Notes: generated by a model not told the origin, from the sequence alone. DNA of 20,213 nt from Gammaproteobacteria bacterium (GCA_012965065.1 DTSX01000118.1:1-20213), one strand, 5' to 3'; shown: positions 1 to 7,934, counted from the stretch's first letter. Numbers and translations: made by a program.

Positions 1-475
1 TTGCATCTATCAAGCTGTCAACCGATCTTGGTCTATTGTTTATACGTGAAATCAATACGTCAACGGGTGCCTGCAAATAAATAACCAAATCTGGATTAGG
101 TGGATTGATCTGCAGTGATTCCTTGACCTGCTTATAGAGATGCAGCTCCTCGGCGTTTAGGTTCAATTCTGAAAAAATGGAATCTTTCTCGAACAGAAAA
201 TCAGCTATGCTTATGTCTGAGAAAAGGTCTTCTTGATTAATACTCTCCAGTTGCTTGGCTCTTTGAAACAAGAAAGATAATTCTGTGGGCAAGGCATTTG
301 ATTTGGGGTCAATATAAAAATTCTCTAAAAAAGGATTTTTCTCTGGCTCCTCTAATATTAATTTGCCACCAACATGGTCTGCTAGCCGCTGGGCTAGGCT
401 CGTTTTACCCACACCTACTGGACCCTCAATTGCAACAAATCTTGATTCAAGTTTCAGTGGTACAACCTTTGCCAT
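1..475 (-). CDS. Deoxynucleoside kinase (dNK family), 3'-truncated by window edge
   Basis: The first 158 codons of an open frame run off the left edge of the window. The frame starts at an ATG at 475-473. Residues 13-26 read FVAIEGPVGVGKTS, a P-loop (18-26) of the deoxyadenosine/deoxyguanosine/deoxycytidine kinase family. It is followed by LILEEPEKNPFLENFY, the substrate-site Glu and Phe pattern of the dNK family, then by LSFLFQRAKQL and, near the edge, LVIYLQAPVDVLISRI, the usual strand before the lid Arg region. Family knowledge: these cytosolic enzymes phosphorylate deoxynucleosides using ATP in nucleotide salvage. In many gammaproteobacteria such a gene lies beside folK and panB, but that side lies outside the window. 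The C-terminal part and the lid cannot be checked. The gene diverges from tRNA-Glu with about 170 nt between them. Confidence 0.9.
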   Translation of the reverse strand, partial: MAKVVPLKLESRFVAIEGPVGVGKTSLAQRLADHVGGKLILEEPEKNPFLENFYIDPKSNALPTELSFLFQRAKQLESINQEDLFSDISIADFLFEKDSIFSELNLNAEELHLYKQVKESLQINPPNPDLVIYLQAPVDVLISRINNRPRSVDSLIDA

Positions 476-607
476 AATCTTTATAGTAGCAAAATATTTA
501 AAGTTCTAGTTTCTTTATATTGGACTGATTTATTTATTTTAACCCGTAACTTACTTAATCCAAACAAAGCACAACCAATTTTGAGTTGGCGGCTTGTATC
601 AATGGGT

Positions 608-637
608 TTTACAAATAATTGGTTATACTTTTATAAT
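608..637 (+). promoter_or_regulatory. Sigma70 promoter of tRNA-Glu
   Basis: TTTACA (608-613) and a perfect TATAAT (632-637) are separated by 18 nt and end 8 nt before the mature tRNA 5' end. The bases just after the -10 are GCCC, the GC-rich discriminator typical of stringently controlled stable-RNA promoters. Stringent control itself is inferred. Confidence 0.75.
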
Positions 638-645
638 GCCCTAAC

Positions 646-720
646 GCTCCCTTCGTCTAGTGGTAAGGACGCTGCCCTCTCAAGGCGGAAACAGGGGTTC
701 AACTCCCCTAGGGAGCGCCA
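646..720 (+). tRNA. tRNA-Glu (anticodon CTC)
   Basis: The cloverleaf is complete. Acceptor arm GCTCCCT (646-652) pairs with AGGGAGC (710-716), followed by discriminator G717 and encoded CCA (718-720). Anticodon stem CTGCC (672-676) pairs with GGCGG (684-688) with one G-U pair. The loop is CTCTCAA with anticodon CTC at 679-681, reading GAG. The T arm contains GGTTCAACTCC. The sequence follows bacterial tRNA-Glu closely, but those usually carry TTC, which reads both GAA and GAG, so this is the less common isoacceptor. The gene stands alone with its own promoter. The converging oxygenase gene ends 12 nt downstream. Confidence 0.95.
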
Positions 721-731
721 GATAGGATTGG

Positions 732-1547
732 CTATTGCTCGTTTCCCAATCTGCCGTAAAATGTCATGCGTGACGACTCTGACAACTCGATACCCGGCTG
801 TGAATTATAGGCAAGCACAGCCAATACCCGAGTCTGCTGTCCTTGGACCGGTGTCACCCGGTGAATAGATTCCCGGCCACGAAATAACACCAGCGTGCCC
901 GGATCCATTCTGAGGTCTTGCGGTTCCCGTTCATCGTCAAGTACTTGCCGAACAGCTTCGAAGTCCAGATCACCGCTCGTCGTGTAACGTAGGTCACGAA
1001 CGTACTGAAAATCACCACCCATTGCTGACTGTTGAAGCAGCAGTGTTATCGCAAAGGACGAGTTGTCAAAATGCCACGCCAATTCCTGTCCTTCACTCGC
1101 ATAGTGAATGTTGATCGACGATAGCGGATCTGCATACTCATACAGTGCATCTTCGCCAAGGACGGCAGATAAAAAATCACGAAATTCTACGGAGTCATAC
1201 AGAGTCCTGAGTAAAGATTCGTCAGGTATCTGGTCGTCGGTAATACAGCCTTTGGACGACATCAGCTTGCGATTTCGCGGATGGTCGGCTGAATAATTCT
1301 CATCCTGCGGTGTCACGTAAACGTTGTGTTCTTGCACGCAATAATACGCAAGGTGTTTATTTATAAGGGCTTCCTTACGGACTAACTCTACTGCCTGAGA
1401 TCTCAGAAAGTTGGCAAGTAAAAGGCAACCACTGTTCTCCAGTACCTCACGACAACCAGCTCGAAACTCAGTGTCAGTTAATGCGAACTGATTAAGGTTA
1501 ACAATGTCCTTAATATTTAGATTCGGCGTATCATTCACTTTTGTCAA
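732..1547 (-). CDS. Fe(II)/2-oxoglutarate-dependent oxygenase (2OG-FeII_Oxy type)
   Basis: The 271-aa protein has a jelly-roll oxygenase signature: the metal facial triad is WHFD (His159, Asp161) with distal His229 in ESIHRVTP, and Arg240 in QQTRVLAVLAY is placed to bind the 2-oxoglutarate carboxylate. The Asp in HxD is present, so hydroxylation is more likely than the halogenation seen in HxG relatives such as BesD. The fold and the C-terminal end (RMTFYGRL) recall amino-acid hydroxylase/halogenase groups, but the substrate is unknown. The start is uncertain: TTG at 1547 or GTG at 1538, both inside the end of ruvB (17 or 8 nt overlap), with no clear Shine-Dalgarno. GC sampled over one sequence line is about 53%, well above the neighbouring ruvB (about 30% over a similar stretch), which suggests acquisition by transfer. 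It could be co-transcribed from the ruv operon. Confidence 0.82.
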   Translation of the reverse strand: MTKVNDTPNLNIKDIVNLNQFALTDTEFRAGCREVLENSGCLLLANFLRSQAVELVRKEALINKHLAYYCVQEHNVYVTPQDENYSADHPRNRKLMSSKGCITDDQIPDESLLRTLYDSVEFRDFLSAVLGEDALYEYADPLSSINIHYASEGQELAWHFDNSSFAITLLLQQSAMGGDFQYVRDLRYTTSGDLDFEAVRQVLDDEREPQDLRMDPGTLVLFRGRESIHRVTPVQGQQTRVLAVLAYNSQPGIELSESSRMTFYGRLGNEQ

Positions 1548-2574
1548 ACAGGGATAGGGTTTCTTTAACGCTTGCGGGTGCTTCTATGCCAAAGTGCTCA
1601 TAAGCTTGAAATGAAGCTGTTCGACCTCTAGAGGTTCTAAGTAAAAAACCTCTTTGAATTAAAAAAGGCTCTATGACGTCTTCCAATGTTCCACGTTCCT
1701 CACCGATTGCTGCAGCAATGGCGTCTATGCCTACAGGACCACCACCAAATCTTTCGATAATTACCAATAAAAACTTTCTATCCAATAAGTCAAACCCATT
1801 TTCATCTACTTTCATCAACTCCATCGCATCAGCAGCTACCTGTTGATCAATGCTTCCATCTGCCTTAACCTCAGCATAATCTCTGGCCCGACGCAATAAT
1901 CGGTTGGCTATCCTTGGTGTCCCTCTGGCTCTGGACGCAATTTGTTGTGCCCCTATGTGATCAATGTCAATTTTTAAAATCCCTGCAGAACGTTTTACAA
2001 TAGTATTTAACTCCTCAAAATTATAAAACTCCAGACGCTGTGAAATTCCAAAACGGTCTCTAAGTGGTGATGTCAGCGAACCCGCACGTGTTGTTGCTCC
2101 GATCAATGTGAATGGGGTTAAATCCAATCGGATTGACCTTGCCGAAGGGCCTTCTCCTATGACAATATCAAGCTGATAGTCTTCCAGTGCAGGATAGAGA
2201 ACTTCTTCAACAACAGGACTCAATCGATGAATTTCATCCACAAAGAGAACGTCGCGTTCTTCCAAATTAGTCAATATGGCAGCAAGATCACCAGGTCGCT
2301 CCAGTGCTGGGCCTGAGGTGTGTTTTAAATTAACACCCAACTCATTGGCTATCACATGTGCCAAAGTCGTTTTTCCCAATCCAGGTGGCCCAAATATCAA
2401 AACGTGATCAAGCGATTCTCCTCGGTTTTTAGCAGCCCTGATAAAAATATCCATCTGTTCTTTTACCGGCTGCTGACCTACATATTCGGCCAGATCCTTA
2501 GGTCTGAGCATTTGATCAATAGACTCTTCCCTGTCCCCTACCTCAGTTGAAATTATGCTATCAGTATCCAGCAT
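1531..2574 (-). CDS. ruvB: Holliday junction branch migration ATPase RuvB
   Basis: The 347-aa protein matches RuvB over its whole length. It has Walker A GPPGLGKT (62-69), Walker B FVDEIHRL (about 111-118), the sensor-type segment LIGATTRAGSLTSPLRDRFG, the arginine-finger region RGTPRIANRLLRR and the C-terminal winged helix ending in RTSRGRTASFQAYEHFG. RuvB forms hexameric rings that drive branch migration of Holliday junctions on RuvA tetramers. The ATG at 2574 is preceded by AAGGG about 8 nt upstream. The gene lies 14 nt downstream of ruvA. Its last 17 nt overlap the following oxygenase frame. No LexA operator was seen upstream of this operon, unlike the SOS-controlled ruvAB of E. coli. Confidence 0.98.
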   Translation of the reverse strand: MLDTDSIISTEVGDREESIDQMLRPKDLAEYVGQQPVKEQMDIFIRAAKNRGESLDHVLIFGPPGLGKTTLAHVIANELGVNLKHTSGPALERPGDLAAILTNLEERDVLFVDEIHRLSPVVEEVLYPALEDYQLDIVIGEGPSARSIRLDLTPFTLIGATTRAGSLTSPLRDRFGISQRLEFYNFEELNTIVKRSAGILKIDIDHIGAQQIASRARGTPRIANRLLRRARDYAEVKADGSIDQQVAADAMELMKVDENGFDLLDRKFLLVIIERFGGGPVGIDAIAAAIGEERGTLEDVIEPFLIQRGFLLRTSRGRTASFQAYEHFGIEAPASVKETLSLFDKSE

Positions 2575-2588
2575 GGCGATACCCTTAA

Positions 2589-3179
2589 TTATTTATTTAA
2601 AGACTGCAAAGCTTGCTTCAAAAGTGCTTCTACAGTTAATCCATTGGAGTCAATTCCATCCAGAATTTTTCTTGCCTCCACACTTTTGTAACCCAAAGAC
2701 GTTAAGGCATTATGAGCCTCCTGAATGATTCGAAGGTCTTTAGATTCAATAGCATCGTTTAGGGCTATATCTCCCATCTGGCCAACCTTATCTTTCATTT
2801 CAACCAATAGACGCTCTGCGGTTTTTTTGCCAATTCCAGGAAGATGAACCAACGTATCAACATCTTGCATTTGAACACTCCTGATGAAACCTTCAACATT
2901 TATCCCTGATAATATTGTGAGGGCAAGTTTTGCGCCAACCCCACTTATTTTTATCAGGGCTCGAAATAATTTTCGCTCATCCTCAGTTATAAACCCATAT
3001 AAAGTATGTTGATCTTCTCTGACTATCAAATGAGTCAGCAATTGAACAGTTTGATCGACTGATGGAAGCTTAAAGCTTGTGGATAAAGGAATATAAACTT
3101 CATAGCCGATGCCGTTGACTTCTAAAAGAACCTCAGAGGGCTTCTTACTTATTATCAAGCCATTTAGAGAACCAATCAT
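2589..3179 (-). CDS. ruvA: Holliday junction DNA-binding subunit RuvA
   Basis: The 196-aa protein is close to the usual length of about 200 aa. The N-terminal OB fold starts MIGSLNGLI. The tandem helix-hairpin-helix region includes ISGVGAKLALTILSGI and LPGIGKKTAERLLVEMKD. The C-terminal domain III (ALTSLGYKSVEARKIL) is the part that contacts RuvB. RuvA tetramers bind four-way junctions and load RuvB. Its ATG overlaps the ruvC stop codon (ATGA, 4 nt), so translation is probably coupled. Order and spacing are those of a standard ruvC-ruvA-ruvB operon. Confidence 0.98.
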   Translation of the reverse strand: MIGSLNGLIISKKPSEVLLEVNGIGYEVYIPLSTSFKLPSVDQTVQLLTHLIVREDQHTLYGFITEDERKLFRALIKISGVGAKLALTILSGINVEGFIRSVQMQDVDTLVHLPGIGKKTAERLLVEMKDKVGQMGDIALNDAIESKDLRIIQEAHNALTSLGYKSVEARKILDGIDSNGLTVEALLKQALQSLNK

Positions 3180-3673
3180 CTACCTAACGGTTTCATTTTT
3201 TTTTCCATTTCATAACTATGGGCATGGCAGATTGCTATTGCAAGTGCATCTGATTCATCAAGCCTAAGTTCCCTGTTTTTTATACCTAGGATAATTTTGA
3301 CCATATATTGAACCTGCTCCTTTTCCGCAGAGCCCTTCCCTACAACTGCCTGCTTGACTTGTCTGGCTGCGTATTCATAAACAGTCAACCCACTTTTGAA
3401 TGTGCCACAAATCGCAGCAGCCTTTGCTTGACCCAACTTTAGAGCACTGTCTGCATTTCGGTGCATAAAAACATTTTCAATTGACACCACATCAGGTTGG
3501 TTTTGTGCCATCAAAGTTTCAATTTCTTTAAAGATGACATGAAGCCTTTTATGAAATTCTTTCTCTTTGGTCACAATGACACCACTGCCCACATAAATGG
3601 ACTTATTACCCTGAGTGTCTATGATCCCATAGCCGGTTACTCTCGACCCTGGATCTATTCCAAATATTCTCAT
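3176..3673 (-). CDS. ruvC: Crossover junction endodeoxyribonuclease RuvC
   Basis: The 165-aa protein has the four catalytic acidic residues of the RNase H-like fold: Asp7 in FGIDPGSRVTGYG, Glu66 in VSIENVF, and Asp139 and Asp142 in RLDESDALAIAICHA. RuvC is a homodimeric, Mg2+-dependent resolvase that nicks Holliday junctions symmetrically. The gene lies 36 nt after yebC and overlaps ruvA by 4 nt. Length and motifs are normal and nothing is unusual. Confidence 0.98.
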   Translation of the reverse strand: MRIFGIDPGSRVTGYGIIDTQGNKSIYVGSGVIVTKEKEFHKRLHVIFKEIETLMAQNQPDVVSIENVFMHRNADSALKLGQAKAAAICGTFKSGLTVYEYAARQVKQAVVGKGSAEKEQVQYMVKIILGIKNRELRLDESDALAIAICHAHSYEMEKKMKPLGR

Positions 3674-3709
3674 CAGTCTTCCTTACTAACCCATTGTATT
3701 CACGTTGTT

Positions 3710-4453
3710 TTAACCCATACGATCCAGAACTTCATCTGGTATCTCTGCATTTGAATGGACTGCCTGTACATCATCCAAATCCTCAAGTACATCCAAAAGC
3801 TTTAACATTGATTCAGCATGCTTAACACCTATGGAAACGCTGACCGAAGCCCGCATTGTAACTTCGGCTATTTCTGGGTTAATTCCTTCTGCAACCAAGG
3901 ATTCCTTAACATTCAAAAAGTCTGTAGGATTGGTAATAATCTCAATTGATCCATCTTCATTAGATTCTATATCTTCCGCCCCTGCATCAATTGCGATCTC
4001 CATTGTTTGATTCCTATTATTAACTGCAGTGAGTGTCATTAACCCAACTTTTTCAAAAAGATACGAAACAGATCCATCAGATCCAAGGTTGCCACCAAAT
4101 TTAGATAGAGCATGTCTGACTTCTGCGACGGTTCGGTTACGATTATCAGTCATACATTCAATCAGGATGGCAGCACCACCTGGGCCGTAACCTTCATAAG
4201 TAACTTCTTCAAAATTGAATCCTTCTTCTTCGCCAGAACCTCTTGAGATTGCACGATCAATATTTTCCTTAGGCATACTTTGTGATTTTGCTTTATCTAT
4301 TGCTGCCCTTAGCCTTGGGTTGGCACTAAGATCACTACCGTATTTTGCAGCAACAGTAACTTCTCGAATCAGCTTAGAAAAGAGCTTACCTCGTTTTTTG
4401 TCTTGTCTCCCTTTTCTATGCTGAATATTAGCCCATTTACTATGTCCTGACAT
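3710..4453 (-). CDS. yebC: YebC/PmpR family regulatory/translation-associated protein
   Basis: The 247-aa protein opens with the diagnostic MSGHSKWANIQHRKGRQD and contains YEGYGPGGAAILIECMTDNRNRT, the family's central motif. It ends in domain 3 with DVQAVHSNAEIP. YebC/TACO1 proteins were described as DNA-binding regulators and more recently as factors that help ribosomes through difficult stretches such as proline runs. Which role applies here cannot be told. Placement just upstream of ruvC is typical of gammaproteobacteria. It is the first gene of the operon; the AT-rich leader upstream must hold the promoter, which I could not place with confidence. Confidence 0.97.
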   Translation of the reverse strand: MSGHSKWANIQHRKGRQDKKRGKLFSKLIREVTVAAKYGSDLSANPRLRAAIDKAKSQSMPKENIDRAISRGSGEEEGFNFEEVTYEGYGPGGAAILIECMTDNRNRTVAEVRHALSKFGGNLGSDGSVSYLFEKVGLMTLTAVNNRNQTMEIAIDAGAEDIESNEDGSIEIITNPTDFLNVKESLVAEGINPEIAEVTMRASVSVSIGVKHAESMLKLLDVLEDLDDVQAVHSNAEIPDEVLDRMG

Positions 4454-5114
4454 GAGTTTCTCAAGTGTTATTTATGTAATTTGTTATATATTTACCTAAA
4501 GTATCTACATGATAACCATTGCATTACGTGGATGGTAGCAAAACCACTTGAATCCAATCTCTGACGAAAGAATCTTCTAATACAATTTAATTGTTGGGTT
4601 AATAAATATTGACATATATTTAATGTTATATCTTATATTAGTATTATATTTTACTGATTTATAAAGGTTTTTTACTTATAATTATAATTTATATATGACG
4701 TTTTTTTAGGTGTTTTTTTGTATATTTTTCACCTCACATAAAAACCCCTACTGTTTTTATACACACACAATTAAATACAGAGAAGACAAAGGTCAGGAGA
4801 AAATAACGAGTAGAATTTTTAGTAACTGATGCGATTTTAAAAAATTGTCATATAAACAACAAAATTACTAAATTTTTTTAGCATTTTGAGGGCAATAAAC
4901 CCCAGAAACAGTTGAAAATGCCTAAACTTGACATGATTTATTACTCTCCCCTACCCTTCAAACCCAATGAGCTAAGGTTTTTCCTCGTTTTTGAGTAGGT
5001 TATTTATGCCGATAAATTTCTAAGAGATCATGAAATATTTTCTTTTTTCATTAAAATCCCTTGAAAACCCTTAATTTATTGCCCTTAACTCAAGCTAGAT
5101 TACAAATATCTTCA
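4454..5114 (-). other. AT-rich intergenic stretch without a convincing gene
   Basis: Six-hundred-odd bases separate yebC from the end of the beta-lactamase-like gene. They are very AT-rich, especially around 4590-4730. No frame longer than about 26 codons looks coding. A TTGACA at 4609-4614 and another at 4928-4933 lack good -10 partners. Two copies of GGGCAATAAA lie in inverted orientation (4890-4899 and 5075-5084), within a 14-nt near-match (4886-4899 against 5075-5088). It probably holds the yebC promoter and the 3' region of the gene ending at 5115. Confidence 0.5.
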
Positions 5115-6329
5115 CTAATCTCGACTTAGATTTGCTATTAAGTCAATAATTTCTCCATAATTTTGATAAAACTCTTTTGAATATCCCTCATCGAGCGTAA
5201 TTGGTGTTTCTACGTCCTTGGATAAATCTAATAAACCGACGTCTACGTAAAAACGCAACAGGTTAATCAAACGATCAACATCCTTGATCTTATTGTAGCG
5301 ATTAAACAATCCCCAATTTTGCACTGAGCCGGAAGTGGGATGATATTTGGTTATTCTTGTAAAGATAATATCGTTCTTTCGATCAACAAAAATATATTGA
5401 CCGTATTTACCACTCGCATTAAAAATACTTCCTTCCTCATCATTTTTTGAAATCCACCAATGCAGAGAGTATCCCCTTTCTGAATCCGTCCACCATTGTG
5501 GGGTTAGGCCCCAAACCTGCGTGAAGGTTTCATCGACATAATCTTTGGAAATAATTTCTTCACCATCCCAGTTGCCATTGCGAGAGAAAAGGAGTCCAAA
5601 TTTCGAGTAATCTCTTGCGGACATATCAATGCAACAATAGGTAAGAACATTCCCTGCCCCGTCGCGCCATAAGGTAAAGTCGTTAATGCCAATTTTGCTA
5701 AAAATCCTCTCAACCAATAGCTCATCAGCCATTTTTCCTGTTGCCTTTTGTAAAATATCTCCAAGCAGCATCGAGTTGACATTGTTGTATTCAAAAAGAG
5801 TTCCCGGCTCTTTTTCCATCCCAATTTGTTGAGCGTACTCCAGCTGGTTTTGCAGAAAGAACATGTTCTCATGCTCATTCTCAGGGTACTCAAGGCCGCT
5901 GGTCATGTCTAACAGATCTCTGATAGTGACTTCAGATCTCTCATCGTTAAAGTAATCAAGATAGAGCCCTACTTTGTCATCAAGACTGCCAATCTCATCT
6001 CGATCAATTGAAATGCCTATAAGGGCTGCATAAAAACTTTTTGCCATGGACCAGGATGTGCCAAAAGAAGACGCATCAAATTCTTCTGCGTATCTTTCAC
6101 CAATTAAATATCCATCCTTAATGAGCACCACGGCTTGGGTTGCGGAATCTGCAAATGAAAGATCAAAAAGTGTGTTTACCTTTTCCTCAGAAATATTGAC
6201 TTCATTGGGGTTTTTTTGTGTCCAGTTACCATTTGGAAATTCCAAAGATTCTGCAAACGAATTATCAAAAATAAAAAGTAGTAAAAATACAATCAAAGTT
6301 AGGACTTTATTTTTAAGTGTGAAAGTCAT
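5115..6329 (-). CDS. Secreted serine hydrolase of the beta-lactamase class C family
   Basis: The 404-aa protein starts with a signal peptide (about residues 1-26, LTLIVFLLLFIFDNSFA). The catalytic motifs of the AmpC/EstB/PBP fold are present: Ser94-x-x-Lys97 in SWSMAKS, Tyr181-Asn-Asn183 as YxN, and SGKYGQYIFVD (306-316) in place of the KTG strand. DLLDMTSGLEYPE is also typical. Family members include carboxylesterases, D-amino-acid peptidases and DD-carboxypeptidase-like enzymes, and true beta-lactamase activity is only one option. The ATG has a GAGGAAAA Shine-Dalgarno. It lies 39 nt after murF on the same strand, so a cell-wall role is possible but is only inference from position. Confidence 0.88.
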   Translation of the reverse strand: MTFTLKNKVLTLIVFLLLFIFDNSFAESLEFPNGNWTQKNPNEVNISEEKVNTLFDLSFADSATQAVVLIKDGYLIGERYAEEFDASSFGTSWSMAKSFYAALIGISIDRDEIGSLDDKVGLYLDYFNDERSEVTIRDLLDMTSGLEYPENEHENMFFLQNQLEYAQQIGMEKEPGTLFEYNNVNSMLLGDILQKATGKMADELLVERIFSKIGINDFTLWRDGAGNVLTYCCIDMSARDYSKFGLLFSRNGNWDGEEIISKDYVDETFTQVWGLTPQWWTDSERGYSLHWWISKNDEEGSIFNASGKYGQYIFVDRKNDIIFTRITKYHPTSGSVQNWGLFNRYNKIKDVDRLINLLRFYVDVGLLDLSKDVETPITLDEGYSKEFYQNYGEIIDLIANLSRD

Positions 6330-6368
6330 TTTTTCCTCACGATTTCTAATAAGAGATTGTTGGGTACC

Positions 6369-7826
6369 TTATAACAAATTGTTCCTTAGCAAATCAACAA
6401 ATTGTTCCATGTTCATCTTCCTTGATCCTTTAACCAGTATCACGCTTTTCTCATCAAGCAAATCGGACAGCAAAGCTACAGGGAAATCCTCTGTTTCCTG
6501 AAGAGTGTAAACCTGGTCAAATTGAGATTCGTGGTCTTTCTGCTTTGCTAAGGGAATGAAGTTTTGGAACTTTTCACCTTTTAAAAAAATCGCCTTAAGA
6601 CCGTCCAGTCCTAAGGCTTGCTCTAGAATCTTGGCATGCTCAGTTTCAGAATATTGACCCAGTTCAAGCATATCACCCATTATTAATAGCTTGTTTTTAG
6701 GGTACGAGCAATTCGTAGCAAGGTCATTGATTGCCGAGGCGAAAGAATCTGGATTGGCGTTGTACGTGTCGTTGATCAATACATGTTTACCTATATGTTC
6801 AATGCCATATCTATCCGGCAATGGGGAATCAAACTCACAAATTCTCTCCATTGATTCTGAAAATTTCACGCCTAGTTCCCTGGCTGCTAATACCGCCATC
6901 AATGCATTGTGACAATTGTGCCTTGGACCCAGGTTAATTTTCTTGGGGGACTGGAAATGTCTTGAGCTAGAGTTTGAAGTCTGCTGGAAAGACAAGCTGA
7001 AATATCCTGGAACATTGCCTTCTTCCTGACCTGAGACAATTTTGCAGCTCCAATCCTCAGTTAATGGTTTAGCCACTGAATCCCGCTGTAGATTACGGTG
7101 TACTTTAACCCCGAAGGTCTGGCTCATCCCCATAAGCTTAGTTGATTTGCTCCAATCTTCAAAAGCACCATCAATGAATGACCCATCCGCTGCAACACCA
7201 TCCAGTAACTTCATCTTTGTCTCGATGATGTTGGCCTGGTTCCCAAAAATTCCAATGTGGCTATTGTTGATGTTGGTTATGGTGAGCACATCAAAATTTA
7301 AATACTCGCTGATCAAGTCAAAATCTCCCACTTTCCTCGCACCGCACTCAAGCACAAGGAACTTGGTATCTGCTTTGAGTCTGAGGACCGTGAATGGAAT
7401 TCCGAATTGATTGTTCTCGTTGTCTTTGGTTTTAATCGATTTTTTGTCAACAAGAATGTGCGCCACCATTTCTTTCAAGGTGGTCTTGCCGTTGCTGCCT
7501 GTAATCGCTAAGGTTTTTGGATTGACTTGTTGCTGCTGATGCCTAGCCATCTTCAGTAATGCCAGGTAAGTATCCTTAACAACTATACCTGTGTGGTTGA
7601 TGATCTCGTCGGTAGATATGTAAGCTTCAGCTCCCGCTTCTAAGGCAGATTCACAAAAGTGATGGCCGTTGTATTTCTCACCACGCAAGGCCAGGAATAA
7701 TGAATTCTTGCTGACATTTCTTGAATCAGTGGTTAAGTATTTGAATTGCTTATTTTCCCCAATGAGATTACCGTCAATTATTTTTGCTAAGGAAGCTAAA
7801 TCATTTACCTGTATTAATTCAAACAA
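6369..7826 (-). CDS. murF: UDP-N-acetylmuramoyl-tripeptide--D-alanyl-D-alanine ligase MurF
   Basis: The 485-aa protein has all Mur-ligase parts: N-terminal TTDSRNVSKNSLFLALRGEKYNGHHF (about 32-57), ATP-binding ITGSNGKTT (108-116), LECGARKVGDF, ITNINNSHIG, LGPRHNCHNALMAVLAA and NDTYNANPDSFASAI. MurF adds D-Ala-D-Ala to the UDP-MurNAc tripeptide in the cytoplasm, completing the pentapeptide precursor. It is about 30 residues longer than E. coli MurF, with an extra Ser/Gln-rich segment around 240-290. The start is a TTG at 7826 with AAGAGAT upstream, and no in-frame ATG is nearby. It follows tRNA-Arg by 23 nt and probably shares its transcript. It lies outside any mraY-murD-murE (dcw) context here. 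Confidence 0.93.
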   Translation of the reverse strand: MFELIQVNDLASLAKIIDGNLIGENKQFKYLTTDSRNVSKNSLFLALRGEKYNGHHFCESALEAGAEAYISTDEIINHTGIVVKDTYLALLKMARHQQQQVNPKTLAITGSNGKTTLKEMVAHILVDKKSIKTKDNENNQFGIPFTVLRLKADTKFLVLECGARKVGDFDLISEYLNFDVLTITNINNSHIGIFGNQANIIETKMKLLDGVAADGSFIDGAFEDWSKSTKLMGMSQTFGVKVHRNLQRDSVAKPLTEDWSCKIVSGQEEGNVPGYFSLSFQQTSNSSSRHFQSPKKINLGPRHNCHNALMAVLAARELGVKFSESMERICEFDSPLPDRYGIEHIGKHVLINDTYNANPDSFASAINDLATNCSYPKNKLLIMGDMLELGQYSETEHAKILEQALGLDGLKAIFLKGEKFQNFIPLAKQKDHESQFDQVYTLQETEDFPVALLSDLLDEKSVILVKGSRKMNMEQFVDLLRNNLL

Positions 7827-7849
7827 TTTTAATCTCTTATGAACTTTTC
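7827..7849 (-). promoter_or_regulatory. tRNA-Arg to murF spacer carrying the murF ribosome-binding site
   Basis: The 23-nt spacer contains no promoter or terminator. AAGAG lies 8 nt before the TTG codon and supports this start. Translation of murF therefore probably uses the transcript that also yields tRNA-Arg after processing. Confidence 0.5.
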
Positions 7850-7926
7850 TGGTGCCCCGGAGAGGATTCGAACCTCTGACCCCCGGATTAGGAATCCGAT
7901 GCTCTATCCTGCTGAGCTACCGGGGC
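7850..7926 (-). tRNA. tRNA-Arg (anticodon CCT)
   Basis: Read on the minus strand, acceptor GCCCCGG (7926-7920) pairs with CCGGGGC (7860-7854), followed by discriminator A and encoded CCA (7852-7850). The D arm is AGCTCAGCAGGATAGAGC. The anticodon loop TTCCTAA carries CCT (plus-strand AGG at 7890-7892), reading the rare Arg codon AGG. The T arm is AGAGGTTCGAATCCTCT. The gene is 77 nt. It has its own -10 box upstream and is followed by murF after 23 nt. Confidence 0.96.
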
Positions 7927-7934
7927 GTGGGAAA

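Noticed and set aside
581..868. 95-aa frame across tRNA-Glu
   Set aside because: It runs through the tRNA and opposite the oxygenase gene, with no recognisable features.
4739..4760. AAAAAC / GTTTTT inverted repeat as a terminator
   Set aside because: A six-pair AT-rich stem with one G-C pair is too weak, and no gene ends nearby on either strand.
4918..4998. 26-codon frame MPKLDMIYYSPLPFKP in the AT-rich region
   Set aside because: It is very short, without ribosome-binding site or promoter support. Too weak to list as a gene.
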